Source: Methylocella tundrae
Lineage (GTDB): Bacteria > Pseudomonadota > Alphaproteobacteria > Rhizobiales > Beijerinckiaceae
Assembly: GCF_038024855.1 (NCBI RefSeq)
Contig: NZ_CP139087.1
Span: 1-64,000, forward strand
Direction of reading: 5' to 3'
Length of the DNA stretch: 64,000 nt
The position numbers and the translations under genes were made by a program. Within the stretch, counting starts at the first letter, position 1. Each line of letters opens with the position of its first letter. This document shows positions 44,265 to 53,835 of the stretch, one piece after another. The notes under the pieces were generated by a model. The model saw nothing but the letters and a program-made list of their open reading frames with translations, did not search any database and was not told the origin of the DNA.

Positions 44265-45458
44265 ATGGCCACCACTCGGGATGCGATCGAGGAGGACGGC
44301 GTGGCAGTGATCATTCGCACAATCGACGGACACGTTGGCATCCCGGGGGGATTCCCAATTTTACTTACTGACAAAATGGAGATCATCGAGGCGGCTTTCG
44401 TGTTCCTGCTCGAACTCACGACGGTGCCAGGGCGGTCACATTCCCGCGAGACGCTACGGACTTACGCTGAGCATCTCCATGATTGGTTCGATAGCCTGGA
44501 ACAGTCTGGTCTCAATTGGCGCGACGTCTGTGAAGAGACGATCGCGGCGTATCGCAATCGGATGCTGGACCAGCCTAGCGCACACACCGGTAGGCCCTAT
44601 GCTCGATCGACGATTAGCGACCGGGTCCGCTCGGTCTGCCGGTTCTACGAGTGGGCGCATCGCCGTGGCTGGCTTTCCCAGTTACCGTTCCATCGGATTG
44701 ATGTGAGGATCACTTCCGGCCGCAAGCAATCCTTTCTAGCTCATGTTGATCAGCGGTCCACAGTGACGACCGCCAACGTCCTGACGGTTGCCGAGTATGA
44801 GAACTTGCCCAGGTCACTGCGCGTGGACCAGATCAAACTGCTGTTGGTCAACTTAGCCACACCCTACAGGCTGATGGCCGAATGGGCGCTGGCTTGCGGC
44901 CTGCGGCGAATGGAGCTATGCGCTCTGACCGTCGACCAGGTGCCGTCTTTGCGCGCATTTGATGTGGGAGCCCATCCGCTTATCGGCGTGGCGCTCTCGA
45001 TTACCAAGGGCGATCGACCACGCACCGTTTATTCGCCGATCCGGCTGATCGATCGAACCCACTGGTATGTAGGTGAGGAGAGGGCGGCGCTCCTTCGTCG
45101 CATCCGGCGTAATCCGCTTGGCGATCGGGAACCGGTGACCCTCTTCCTAAACCGCAATGGCGGCTGCGTAACGCGCGCCCGCCTCACGGCAGTATTCGCC
45201 GCGGCCTTCAACTCCGCCGGTCTGGACGGCTCGTTGCATTGGCTGCGCCACACCTTTGCCATGACAATGCTTGTGCGGCTGCAGGCACACGCAGCGGTTA
45301 AGCCGGAAATCAACCCGCTGAAAGTGCTGCAGATTCTCCTCGGCCACAGCTCGATCCAGACCACTGCGATCTATCTGCGTTGCGTGGAATTGCATGAGCG
45401 CGAGATTGCGGAGAGCCTTGATTACCTCTATGGCGGCGTGATCCTCGATGAGATCTAA
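44265..45458 (+). CDS. Tyrosine recombinase 1 (TnpA-like)
   Basis: 397 residues from the ATG at 44265; the frame opens from a TTG within the palindrome, which is unlikely. An N-terminal SAM-like core-binding domain (SRETLRTYAEHLHDWFDSLE), then the catalytic domain with CGLRRMELCAL (first Arg), LHWLRHTFAM (His/Arg) and LGHSSIQTTAIYLR (Tyr near residue 367). It overlaps the second recombinase gene by 11 bases. Confidence 0.9.
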   Translation: MATTRDAIEEDGVAVIIRTIDGHVGIPGGFPILLTDKMEIIEAAFVFLLELTTVPGRSHSRETLRTYAEHLHDWFDSLEQSGLNWRDVCEETIAAYRNRMLDQPSAHTGRPYARSTISDRVRSVCRFYEWAHRRGWLSQLPFHRIDVRITSGRKQSFLAHVDQRSTVTTANVLTVAEYENLPRSLRVDQIKLLLVNLATPYRLMAEWALACGLRRMELCALTVDQVPSLRAFDVGAHPLIGVALSITKGDRPRTVYSPIRLIDRTHWYVGEERAALLRRIRRNPLGDREPVTLFLNRNGGCVTRARLTAVFAAAFNSAGLDGSLHWLRHTFAMTMLVRLQAHAAVKPEINPLKVLQILLGHSSIQTTAIYLRCVELHEREIAESLDYLYGGVILDEI

Positions 45459-47271
45459 ACGCGTTCGTCTCGATCGCCGGCTGACTGTAGGGCCGTCGGC
45501 GGAGCTGCCCGCCGAAAGTTCAGTGGTCGTCAGTTTCAATGACGAGTGGGGCAATGTCGCACAGGTCTTCGACCTCGCTGCTCTTGGCCTTTCCGCCGAG
45601 ATTACCACTGTGCTAGCGGACGCCTTCTTTATGCATTATGCAGCCTCCGCAGTTGAAACTCGGAAGGGCTGTTGGAAGGCGCTCCGCGCCTTCGGACGTT
45701 TTGTCGCGGAGGATGGCGGGATTGCTTTTCCTGCAGACCTAGGCACAGAGGCCATCGGGCGGTACCTCGTGTGGCTCGATCGACAACGCTCGCCCAACGG
45801 CGAGCCGTGGTCTACGTCGACTCGAAACTCGCGGTTTGTGCATATAAAGATGATGCTCGCCTGGGCGATGCGGAACCGTGCCGACCGTCTGCCTGCGCAG
45901 ATGGACTTCCCGGACAACCCGTTCTCCGGGCGCCATAAAACACCCGTGCCCCGGCGCCTATCCGCGCCACATCTCAAAACGATTCTCCGCGCCTGCTACG
46001 AGGAGATCGATGCGGCCTGGGCTCGCTTTACTGAGGGTCAGGCGGTCCTTGCGGGGATGCCCGATGCATCTGCATCCGGGCGGGGAGCGGAGCTTGAAGC
46101 GTTGGTCCAGTATCTCCTTCGTCAGGGTGAGGGCATAATGCCGCTACAGCAAGCGGCTGCGAAGCTTGGTGAAACCCGCGGTTCCTCCAATCGGCTTGGC
46201 GGCACACGGATATTGGCGCAATACCTTCATCTTACCGTCGACACGTTGGTGCCGTTCTTCCTGGCCATTGCCATCCAGACCGCAGCCAATCCTGATTCGT
46301 TGCGCCTCATCAGGCGTGATTGCATGGCGGCGCATCCTTTGGACGGGCATCGGGTCGTAATTGACTGGGCAAAGCCGCGGGCCGGCGCTATGATTCGGCG
46401 TGCGCAGCGGAGGTCGTTCGATCGACGCCGCCACCGCGCTGCACCGAACCTAATCGACAGCGTACTGGCGATGACCGCACCGCTTGCCGCGCACGCGCCG
46501 CCGAGCGAACGCGATCGGCTGTTCCTGATCCGGGGCAACCGCCCGAGTGGCATCAAGGCGATCGGGAGCCAGACGCTGAGCACGGGTATCCGCCGCTTCA
46601 TCGCTCGCGCGAACCGACGCATCGAGGCGTGGAACGACGCTCATCCAGATGGTCTGCGCGCGCCGCTACCGAAATTCGTCCCTGTCCTCTTCCGCGGCAG
46701 CGTTGCAACCGAGCACTACCACGCGACTGGCGGGGATAGCCGTGCCGCGCAGGCGGTGCTGAATCACGCTCGGGCTGACACGACGGATCTCTATGTACGA
46801 GGGCCGGAGACGGAACGTTTTCAGGAAGCCACAGTGGCGCGCCTCCAACAATTGATGGTCGCATGGTTTACCGGTGGACAATCGGCGCACGATCCTGTTG
46901 GTATGGAAGCAACCATGGCGGTGAACGTTCTTGGAAAAAATGCAACCGCCTTCGGCCACATTTGTGGCAATCCGCTGGTTGGCGTTGCTCCCGGTTCGAG
47001 TCCCGGCCGCTTGTGTCCATGGTTCGGCGCCTGTCTCTCCTGTCCTGGGCTCGTGATTCCGATCGATGCCGAGCATCTCGCGCGTGCCTTGCAGGCGAAG
47101 CGCAAACTTGAGTCAGCGCGCGACCGGATAGATCCGCACCGCTGGCAACTCGTGTACGCGCCGAGCCACCAAATTCTAACAGAGAGTATCCTCCCTGACT
47201 TCCCCGAGGAACTGCATCCGGCAGCGGAGCGTATCATTCCTTCGCTGCCGTCGCTCCCCGATTTGGAGTGA
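45448..47271 (+). CDS. Tyrosine recombinase 2 (TnpB-like)
   Basis: 607 residues. Catalytic-domain landmarks are the RGSVATEHYHATGG (Arg/His region) and VLNHARADTTDLYVRG (Tyr) motifs; a C-terminal extension has a CPWFGACLSCPG cysteine cluster. The long form with such an extension is typical of the second recombinase of Tn554-like elements. It starts within the end of recombinase 1 and its stop overlaps the next gene's GTG. Confidence 0.88.
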   Translation: MRSKRVRLDRRLTVGPSAELPAESSVVVSFNDEWGNVAQVFDLAALGLSAEITTVLADAFFMHYAASAVETRKGCWKALRAFGRFVAEDGGIAFPADLGTEAIGRYLVWLDRQRSPNGEPWSTSTRNSRFVHIKMMLAWAMRNRADRLPAQMDFPDNPFSGRHKTPVPRRLSAPHLKTILRACYEEIDAAWARFTEGQAVLAGMPDASASGRGAELEALVQYLLRQGEGIMPLQQAAAKLGETRGSSNRLGGTRILAQYLHLTVDTLVPFFLAIAIQTAANPDSLRLIRRDCMAAHPLDGHRVVIDWAKPRAGAMIRRAQRRSFDRRRHRAAPNLIDSVLAMTAPLAAHAPPSERDRLFLIRGNRPSGIKAIGSQTLSTGIRRFIARANRRIEAWNDAHPDGLRAPLPKFVPVLFRGSVATEHYHATGGDSRAAQAVLNHARADTTDLYVRGPETERFQEATVARLQQLMVAWFTGGQSAHDPVGMEATMAVNVLGKNATAFGHICGNPLVGVAPGSSPGRLCPWFGACLSCPGLVIPIDAEHLARALQAKRKLESARDRIDPHRWQLVYAPSHQILTESILPDFPEELHPAAERIIPSLPSLPDLE

Positions 47272-47276
47272 TAGAG

Positions 47277-49142
47277 ATGACCGCGATCGTTCGAGCACCA
47301 TTCCCGCTCGCAGAGGCCATCCCAGAGGTTCGAATCTCGGCGGCTTCGGTCTGGTTGGATCATGTCTGGCAGCTCGACGTCACTATTCCCGGCACCGCGC
47401 CGAGCGATGTCTTGGTGGACTGGGGCTTCGTGCTGCCGGATGGCAGCCACTTTACCGAAGACCAATGGACACCGTGGCGCGACGCGGCGAAACGGTTCCT
47501 TTGGTCGTTGCGCGTCGATCCACCATCCGGCCATCGGCGCGCTCGGGACAGCTCGCTTGTGCGCTCCTTCAAGCATTTGCGTATATTGATCTTCTGGATG
47601 ACCGGCGAGGGCTATCGCTGCTTCGCCGACCTCGATCATGACGCCGCCGAATCCTTTCTGGCGACGGTCAAGGCGAGGCCGGGGCGCAAACGACAGACTC
47701 TTTCCGCGTCAACATTTGTCGGCTACGCGAGGCTCCTGAACAGCCTCTATTTGCAACGCGATCGTCTGCCGGATGCGCCGAAAGAAGATCTTCTGGCAAA
47801 AGATCGCCTCGGCCTTCTGGCGGGCCGATGGGGGCATCGCGGGGGCTCGCTGCCTTGCACACCGGACGCCGTCGCGATACCTCTAGTATGTGCCGCTATT
47901 CGACTTATCGGCAGCCCCGCTGACGATATCATCACGTTGCGTGATCGGGCACAGGCTGCCGTCGTCGCTGCGACGGCGCAGCGGCTTGATCGGCGAGGGG
48001 CAGATGCGTTCGTCGGCGCCGACCTAGCCGACTTCATCTTCTCGACTCCGGTGGGTGAAGAGAGGCCTTGGCGGACGGAACGCGTTGCTGATCTAGCGGC
48101 GGCGCAATTCCTGGTGAGTCGCCTTTACGACGCCTGCTTCGTCGTCATCGCCTATCTCATTGGCGCGCGCGTATCGGAGATCCTCGGGCTCAAGGTCGGC
48201 TGCATCGTGGACCATCCGTCGGCCGATGGGGCGGAGGCGTTCGCATATCTCAGCGGCAGGGTCTACAAGACCGCCGACTGCCCTGGCGGGCAACCGCATC
48301 GCTGGGTCGCGCCGGCACCCGTCGTGCGCGCTATCGCGGTTCTGGAGGGGTTATCGGAGCCCGTGCGTCGAAGCTCGGGGCGGGCCGATCTGTGGCTGCT
48401 TCCGAGCCAAGACGGCGGGTTCCATGTCCCCCGGTCCTCCAATCTCATCGATCGCCTCAACGGCTCATTCGCTGTCTTTATCGAGTTGCCGACCCATAAC
48501 GGCCAGGTATGGCATCTGACCCCACACCAGGGTCGGAAGACCTTCGCGCGCTTTGTCGGTCGGCGCGATCGGACCGGCCTGCACGCCCTCGCCGCCCACT
48601 TCGGACATGTCACCCGTACCATGACCGACGCCAGCTACGTCGGCACCGACTTCGAGCTGAGTGATCTGATCGAAGCCGAGGCGCTCGAGGAAATGCGTGA
48701 CGCGCTCGAAGAACTTCTGACCGCCCCGCGACTCGCCGGCAAGGCAGGCCGCACCATCGCTGAACGCAGTCGCTTCCGAGGCCGTACGCGCCAGGGAGAC
48801 GTACGAGAATATGTCGAGTTCATTTTGCGCGAGACTGATATGCGGCTCGGGACATGCGATTGGGGTTATTGCGTTTATCGCCGCGAGAGTTCGGCCTGCC
48901 TCGGCGGCGAACGCGGCCCGAATCCTGTGCTGCGTACGCAGAGTATTTGCGCGGACTGCGCCAACTTCGTCGTGAGTGAAAAGCACCGTCCAATATGGGC
49001 AGCGCGGCGTCAGCGCAACGTCGATCTGCTCACCCAGCCGGCGCTCGATATGGAGAGCCGCGCCCTTGCTGCGGCACGCGTCGAGGAATGTGACCGCATC
49101 CTCATTGTGCTCGACCAGGTCAGAGGCGACGGTTATGAGTAA
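47277..49142 (+). CDS. Tyrosine recombinase 3
   Basis: 621 residues from the ATG at 47277 with GGAG eight bases upstream; a GTG at 47268 is also open. GARVSEILGLKVGC (Arg), LTPHQGRKTFARFV (His/Arg) and FGHVTRTMTDASYVG (Tyr) mark the catalytic domain. A C-terminal cysteine-rich tail (TCDWGYCVYRRESSACLGG) is present. The third recombinase completes the trio; the gene overlaps the following small gene. Confidence 0.87.
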   Translation: MTAIVRAPFPLAEAIPEVRISAASVWLDHVWQLDVTIPGTAPSDVLVDWGFVLPDGSHFTEDQWTPWRDAAKRFLWSLRVDPPSGHRRARDSSLVRSFKHLRILIFWMTGEGYRCFADLDHDAAESFLATVKARPGRKRQTLSASTFVGYARLLNSLYLQRDRLPDAPKEDLLAKDRLGLLAGRWGHRGGSLPCTPDAVAIPLVCAAIRLIGSPADDIITLRDRAQAAVVAATAQRLDRRGADAFVGADLADFIFSTPVGEERPWRTERVADLAAAQFLVSRLYDACFVVIAYLIGARVSEILGLKVGCIVDHPSADGAEAFAYLSGRVYKTADCPGGQPHRWVAPAPVVRAIAVLEGLSEPVRRSSGRADLWLLPSQDGGFHVPRSSNLIDRLNGSFAVFIELPTHNGQVWHLTPHQGRKTFARFVGRRDRTGLHALAAHFGHVTRTMTDASYVGTDFELSDLIEAEALEEMRDALEELLTAPRLAGKAGRTIAERSRFRGRTRQGDVREYVEFILRETDMRLGTCDWGYCVYRRESSACLGGERGPNPVLRTQSICADCANFVVSEKHRPIWAARRQRNVDLLTQPALDMESRALAAARVEECDRILIVLDQVRGDGYE

Positions 49143-49608
49143 AGCGGGCAGCAGTGAACCGACGGCACCGCACGAGAAGCGTCGTTTGGGCACCGAACAG
49201 TCTCTGCGGGCGGCTTTGGGGCGGCTCATCGGTGGTGTACCCAGCCATCCCTCCTTGCGCGGCCGCACCTATCGGCTGACCGTTTCTGCGTTGGCGCGCG
49301 AGGCCAGGGTCAGCCGCAACACGATCTACGCCAACCATCGCTCGATCCTCGACGAGATGAACCTCGTCGATCTGCAGACCCACACGCCAAAGCGGCCCCG
49401 TCCGATGGAAAAGATAGCCGAAGTTAATGCGTTGATCGAGGAATTGCGGCAGCAGAAGTGGCAACTGGCAACCGAGAATGCCGCGCTTCTCAAGCGCGCG
49501 GTCGATGCCGAAAAGGTGGTCGATAGGCTGCAGAAGCAGAATGCCAAATTCATCCGCGAGCTAGAAGCTGTCCACCGCCCGACCGTCTTGGCCCAGATCC
49601 GAACCTAA
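49135..49608 (+). CDS. TnpC-like coiled-coil DNA-binding protein
   Basis: 157 residues. An N-terminal helix-turn-helix (LTVSALAREARVSRNTIYAN) and a C-terminal coiled coil (EELRQQKWQLATENAALLKR) are the layout of TnpC/DUF6262 proteins that accompany Tn554-like recombinases and assist or orient integration. It overlaps the third recombinase by 8 bases. Confidence 0.82.
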   Translation: MSKAGSSEPTAPHEKRRLGTEQSLRAALGRLIGGVPSHPSLRGRTYRLTVSALAREARVSRNTIYANHRSILDEMNLVDLQTHTPKRPRPMEKIAEVNALIEELRQQKWQLATENAALLKRAVDAEKVVDRLQKQNAKFIRELEAVHRPTVLAQIRT

Positions 49609-49887
49609 AGTCGATCAGCAGCACCCGAGGCAACGCAATAAGCTACGGGCGCTTTTTTGAGGTCTACATAAGCGAAACTACAAGAGCAGTCATTGATGGG
49701 CTGCCTCTATCGACTGATTTCAATGGGCAGGTTTGCGCCAAAAGCAGCCAAACGCATTTGATCCTTTGAACACGCGTCAAAGGATGGACGAACTCAGTTA
49801 TATCGACGAAACAGGTTCCGGCGGCTTTTCGAACGGAAAGATTTGTCGACCTGTGCCTTGACGTCGCGACATCGACGACGGCATACT

Positions 49888-50058
49888 GCCTGCGATGGTT
49901 CCCTTCGGGGATCAAAAGGGAACACGGTGCGGCCATGCGGCCAATACCGTGGCTGTCCCCGCAACTGTAAGCGGCGAGCCGCGCGCCAATCACGCCACTG
50001 GGCAACCGGGAAGGCGGCGCAAGGCAAGGACCCGCGAGCCAGGAGACCTGCCATCAGC
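49888..50058 (+). promoter_or_regulatory. Cobalamin (B12) riboswitch
   Basis: The conserved core is present in order: AAAAGGGAACACGGTG, CTGTCCCCGCAACTGTAAGC and the B12 box AGCCAGGAGACCTGCC. It lies 125 bases ahead of the btuB start. A hairpin GTGACGTGTCAC (50153-50164) just before the gene may be the expression platform. Binding of B12 should reduce btuB expression. Confidence 0.93.
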
Positions 50059-50182
50059 CGTGGTCACGCGCGAACACATTGGGCGGGGTGTCTCAGTGGG
50101 GACTAGGATTCTCGCCTGATCTTGTGGGCGGCGTACCTGGACTTTGGTTCGCAGTGACGTGTCACGTTGCTGCGAGACCGCC

Positions 50183-52132
50183 ATGTTTTCCTCTTTTCCA
50201 TCAGCTTTGCGCCTAGGCGCCATAACTTCGTGCTTTTCCCTCATCTCTTTCTCCATCGACGCCTCCCGGGCCTATGCCCAGGATGCGTCGTCCCCGCCGG
50301 TCCAGCTTCCCCCGGTCGTGGTCGGCGCGACGCTCATTCCGACGCCTGAGTCCGAACTTGGCACCAGCGTCACCGTCATCTCGGCGGACGAAATCGCCGC
50401 CAAACAGGAACGCCTGCTGCCCGATGCGCTTCTCGATGTCCCCGGCCTCAACGTCGTGCAAACCGGCGGCCCCGGCGGACTTACGTCGGTCTTCATCCGC
50501 GGCGCCAATTCGAACCAGACCAAGGTTCTCATCGACGGCATCGACGTCAGCGATCCGAGTTCGCCCGACGGCGCCTTCGATTTCGCCCATATCCTCAACT
50601 TCGACCTCGGCAGCATCGAAGTGCTGCGCGGGCCGCAAAGCGGGCTCTACGGCTCCGACGCGATCGGCGGCGTCATCAACATCGCCACGCAAAAAGGCCA
50701 GGGGCCGATGGTGGCGACGGCGAACGTCGAAGGCGGCTCGTTCGGGACCTTCAACCAGACCGCCAAGGTTTCCGGCTCGGCCGATTGGCTGAGCTATTTC
50801 CTGGGATTCGGTCATTTCTCGACGATCGATACGCCGGTTACGCCGCCGTCCCTCGTTCCGATAGGTCGCGTTATCAATCCAAACGCCTATGACAACCGCA
50901 CCTTCTCGATGCGGCTTGATGCGCAGCTCGCAGATCAGCTCGATGTCGGGCTAACAAGCCGCTATATCGAAACCACCCTCCTTTCGACGAGCGATGATTT
51001 CCTCGGGCCGGAAAACCTGCGGAGCAACACCGGCAGCGATCAGTCCTTCAGCCGGGCCTTCGTCCATAATACGCTCTTCGACGGGCGTTTCGATCAGACG
51101 CTCGGCCTCGCCTACACAAATTACGACAGGAGCTACTCCGACCCGAATTCGATCCCCTTCGTCCCCAGCTTTTATCAGGGATCCCGCATCAAGGTCGATT
51201 ATCAAGGCAATCTCCGTCTCATCGAGGGCGAAACTCTGGTCCTTGGCGCCGATCGCGAAGTGAACCGACTCGTCAACAGCAATCCTGTTTGGGCGGTGGA
51301 TGGCGATACGGCCGGCTTCGCGGAGCTGCAATCCAACATTGGCGGGCGGCTCTTCAATGCGGCGAGCATACGCTACGACGCCGACGATCAGTTCGGCAGC
51401 GCGACGACCTTCCGCATCGCGCCAGCCTTTCTCATTCCGGAAACGGGAACCAAGCTCAAAGCCAGCGTCGGCTCAGGGTTCAAGGCGCCGACCCTCGACG
51501 AACTCTACGACAATTATCCGGCCTACGGCTTCTTCGCCAATCCGAACCTGCGACCCGAAACCAGCATCGGCTTCGACGCCGGCTTCGAACAGACCCTGCT
51601 GCTGGACCGCATCTCGTTCGGCGCCACCTATTTCGCCAATAACATCAAAAATCTCATCGACATCAACGACACCGCGACCTCCTATGTAAATATCGGTCAG
51701 GCCAGAACCTTCGGGCTCGAGAGCTTCTTGAGCCTCTCTCCATGGAACGGCTTTTCCGTCCGCGCCGATTACACCTACACCGTCGCCAAGGATGAACTCA
51801 GGCAGCTCGATCTTTTGCGGCGACCGCGCGACAAATTGAGCCTCAGCGCAACGCTCCAGGCGACGCCCGCGCTGCTTCTATCCGCGATTTTTGTATATAC
51901 CGGCCCATGGGCCGACACCAATCGCGCGGGGACGGCGACGAATCTTGTTGCGCCGGGCTACACGCTGCTTAATCTCGCCGCGACTTACGATTTCGGACAC
52001 GGAATTTCCGGCTTCGCGCGGGTCCAGAATGCGCTCAACGACCATTACCAAAACCCCTTGGGCTTCGACCAGCCGACGCTTGGCGTTTTCGGCGGCGTCA
52101 AAGTCGCTTTAGGTCAGGACGGTTTGCTGTGA
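50183..52132 (+). CDS. btuB: TonB-dependent cobalamin receptor BtuB
   Basis: 649 residues. A signal peptide (MFSSFPSALRLGAITSCFSL, cleavage near AYA-QD), a plug domain (VTVISADEIAAKQERLLPDA ... GGPGGLTSVFIRGANSNQTK ... VLRGPQSGLYGSDAIGGVIN) and a 22-strand-type barrel with a terminal aromatic pattern. It imports B12 across the outer membrane using TonB. The ATG at 50183 is chosen because it starts the signal peptide; a TTG further upstream is less likely. Confidence 0.94.
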   Translation: MFSSFPSALRLGAITSCFSLISFSIDASRAYAQDASSPPVQLPPVVVGATLIPTPESELGTSVTVISADEIAAKQERLLPDALLDVPGLNVVQTGGPGGLTSVFIRGANSNQTKVLIDGIDVSDPSSPDGAFDFAHILNFDLGSIEVLRGPQSGLYGSDAIGGVINIATQKGQGPMVATANVEGGSFGTFNQTAKVSGSADWLSYFLGFGHFSTIDTPVTPPSLVPIGRVINPNAYDNRTFSMRLDAQLADQLDVGLTSRYIETTLLSTSDDFLGPENLRSNTGSDQSFSRAFVHNTLFDGRFDQTLGLAYTNYDRSYSDPNSIPFVPSFYQGSRIKVDYQGNLRLIEGETLVLGADREVNRLVNSNPVWAVDGDTAGFAELQSNIGGRLFNAASIRYDADDQFGSATTFRIAPAFLIPETGTKLKASVGSGFKAPTLDELYDNYPAYGFFANPNLRPETSIGFDAGFEQTLLLDRISFGATYFANNIKNLIDINDTATSYVNIGQARTFGLESFLSLSPWNGFSVRADYTYTVAKDELRQLDLLRRPRDKLSLSATLQATPALLLSAIFVYTGPWADTNRAGTATNLVAPGYTLLNLAATYDFGHGISGFARVQNALNDHYQNPLGFDQPTLGVFGGVKVALGQDGLL

Positions 52133-52734
52133 TGGCCAAACAGTATCTAACGTTCAAAACCGACTATCGACCGCGCCGAGCGGTCGAAGTCGACGGCTCG
52201 TCTGTCGACATCTTCGCCTTGCCGACGGATGAAGAGACGCTCGCGGCCCTGTTGCGCGATCTGTTCGAAAACCACTGGCGCGAAATCACCTTCGGACAAA
52301 TCATCGAGGGCGCAGCCTACGAGCTCAAGGCGTCCTCGCCGCCGACCCATATCGGGATGTTCGACGGCTATCTGACGATCGCCTTCGGCGCGCCGCACTT
52401 TCATATCTGCATTGGCGTCCACAAAGGCAGTCCCCATAATCCCGCCTCGCCAGTACTGGCGCGCCATCGCAAAACCTCGCGCGCCGAGCTTTACCGCCGT
52501 CTCGATCGAAGCGGCGCGCCGGTTTCCTGGGGCCTGCGTCTTTTCAACGGCGAAGGCGAACAGCAGATCACGGTGCTTCTTCCCAATCCGTTTCTGGATC
52601 AGGACAGCGACAAGCTTCTGAAAGCGCCGGAATGGGAGCGCCTCGCCCTTTGGGACAGCCTGCGTGCGCGCTGGCTCGGGCAAAGTGAGCCTGATCCGGT
52701 CGACCGATCAGGCAAAGGTTTTCGCCATGACTGA
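52132..52734 (+). CDS. Conserved protein of the btuB operon (200 aa)
   Basis: Starts in a TGATG overlap with btuB, so co-translated. Soluble alpha/beta protein (AFGAPHFHICIGVHKGSPHN with His/Cys residues that could bind metal or corrinoid). I recall such a gene next to btuB in alphaproteobacteria (DUF7676-like), but its function is not known to me. Confidence 0.72.
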   Translation: MAKQYLTFKTDYRPRRAVEVDGSSVDIFALPTDEETLAALLRDLFENHWREITFGQIIEGAAYELKASSPPTHIGMFDGYLTIAFGAPHFHICIGVHKGSPHNPASPVLARHRKTSRAELYRRLDRSGAPVSWGLRLFNGEGEQQITVLLPNPFLDQDSDKLLKAPEWERLALWDSLRARWLGQSEPDPVDRSGKGFRHD

Positions 52735-52782
52735 AGCCCGCCGCGAAACCGATCCAAATTCAAATCTGAAAAGGAAAACGCA

Positions 52783-53355
52783 ATGAATTCCCCGTCTTCC
52801 GCAATAGCGGGCTGGCGCAAACCCGCCTGGATCGCTTTGCTGGCCGCCGCCAGCGTGGCCTTCACCCTCGGCTTTGCCTGTGCAACGCCGCTCGCCGCTT
52901 TCGCCGCGATCGCGGCGCTGACCATGACGCGCCGCGACGCCCTGCTGCTTGTTGGTCTCGTCTGGGGCGCCAATCAATGCGTCGGGTTCGGCGTGCTGCA
53001 TTATCCCTGGACAGTGGATTGCCTCGCCTGGGGCCTCGCGCTTGGCGTCATTGCGCTGCTTTCGGTCTTTGCCGCCGAATTTGGCGCGAAGCGCTTGATC
53101 GGCCGCAATGGAATCCTTGCTTCGATCGCGGCCTTCCTTGCCGCCTTTGCGGTCTATGAAGGTCTTCTCTTTCTCACCTCCATCATCGTCCAAAGTGGGG
53201 TCGAGAATTATGGGCCGCTAATCATCGGACGAATCTTCGCCATCAACGCCGTCGCCTTCGTCGGGCTCCTCGCTGTGAGCAAACTAGGCGCGTCGGCTGG
53301 CCTCGTCTCGGCGCACAGCGGTCAGCTTGCTGAGACGACCGGAAGACGCGGGTGA
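52783..53355 (+). CDS. Membrane protein, possible BtuM-type cobalamin transporter
   Basis: 190 residues with about five to six hydrophobic segments (ALLAAASVAFTLGFACATPL, LLLVGLVWGANQCVGFGVLH, and others). The size, topology and a conserved-looking Cys in WGANQCVGFGVLHYP fit the solitary S-component-like B12 transporters of the BtuM group. The riboswitch-controlled context supports B12 import; the substrate is inferred. Confidence 0.62.
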   Translation: MNSPSSAIAGWRKPAWIALLAAASVAFTLGFACATPLAAFAAIAALTMTRRDALLLVGLVWGANQCVGFGVLHYPWTVDCLAWGLALGVIALLSVFAAEFGAKRLIGRNGILASIAAFLAAFAVYEGLLFLTSIIVQSGVENYGPLIIGRIFAINAVAFVGLLAVSKLGASAGLVSAHSGQLAETTGRRG

Positions 53356-53654
53356 GGTCATGGCGCCGTCTCGTCCCGTGTAAGGCCACATGAATTAATC
53401 CGCACGCGCATCGGCCAATGGGCCATGCGGATCACATCCTTTATGGCCGCTTTGTTTCAAATCCAGCCCATCGAGATCGATGTTCCGCGATCAAGGGCGC
53501 CCATAAGGTCGCCTTGACCTTGGCCTGCGGGATTAGGCTTAGTCACCGGCTTTCGGGTTTGCGGGTCTGCGGTCGACTTTGAGGGCGGCCATTCACTTAA
53601 CCTCGTACACCAGGGCCCGCTCGTGCCCAACAGGACAGTTGACACGTAACCTAA
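53356..53654. other. Right end of the transposon, no gene supported
   Basis: About 300 bases between the btuB operon and the right core repeat. The last 50 bases show partial inverted similarity to the left end. Confidence 0.5.
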
Positions 53655-53658
53655 GAAC

Positions 53659-53835
53659 GGTTCCCCCAATTTTGTCGAACGCAAAGCGCGCGCAAGAGCG
53701 CGCATCATTTTATGTTTTTTCGTTCGATAAAATCGGCTCCCCCATTCGCCGCCACTGGCGGTCGCTGCGCGATCCTTGACCCAGAAAGACCGCGCATAGT
53801 CCGCGACCTTTGTCATCAAGACAAGGGAGAGCAAA
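53659..53835 (+). repeat. Family-3 structured element, copy 2
   Basis: Arms ATTTTGTCGAACG and CGTTCGATAAAAT pair with one mismatch around GCGCGC-aaga-GCGCGC. GCCGCC / GGCGG and CCTTTGTC / GACAAGG hairpins follow. The same length (177 bases) as copy 1, again ending at the ribosome site of a small gene. Confidence 0.78.

Larger units (their letters stand above)
44056..53662 (+). mobile_element. Tn554-like transposon carrying a cobalamin-uptake operon
   Basis: Direct repeats GAACGGTT stand at 44056-44063 and 53655-53662. Joining the outer flanks at one copy recreates the segment-then-family-3 arrangement seen intact at 42668-42917, so the interval looks inserted. Inside are three tyrosine recombinases, a TnpC-like gene, then a riboswitch and a three-gene btuB operon. 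The ends share imperfect inverted similarity (TAGGAATGT..TGTTTGTCC and TAGGTTACGTG..CTGTCC). Confidence 0.72.
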
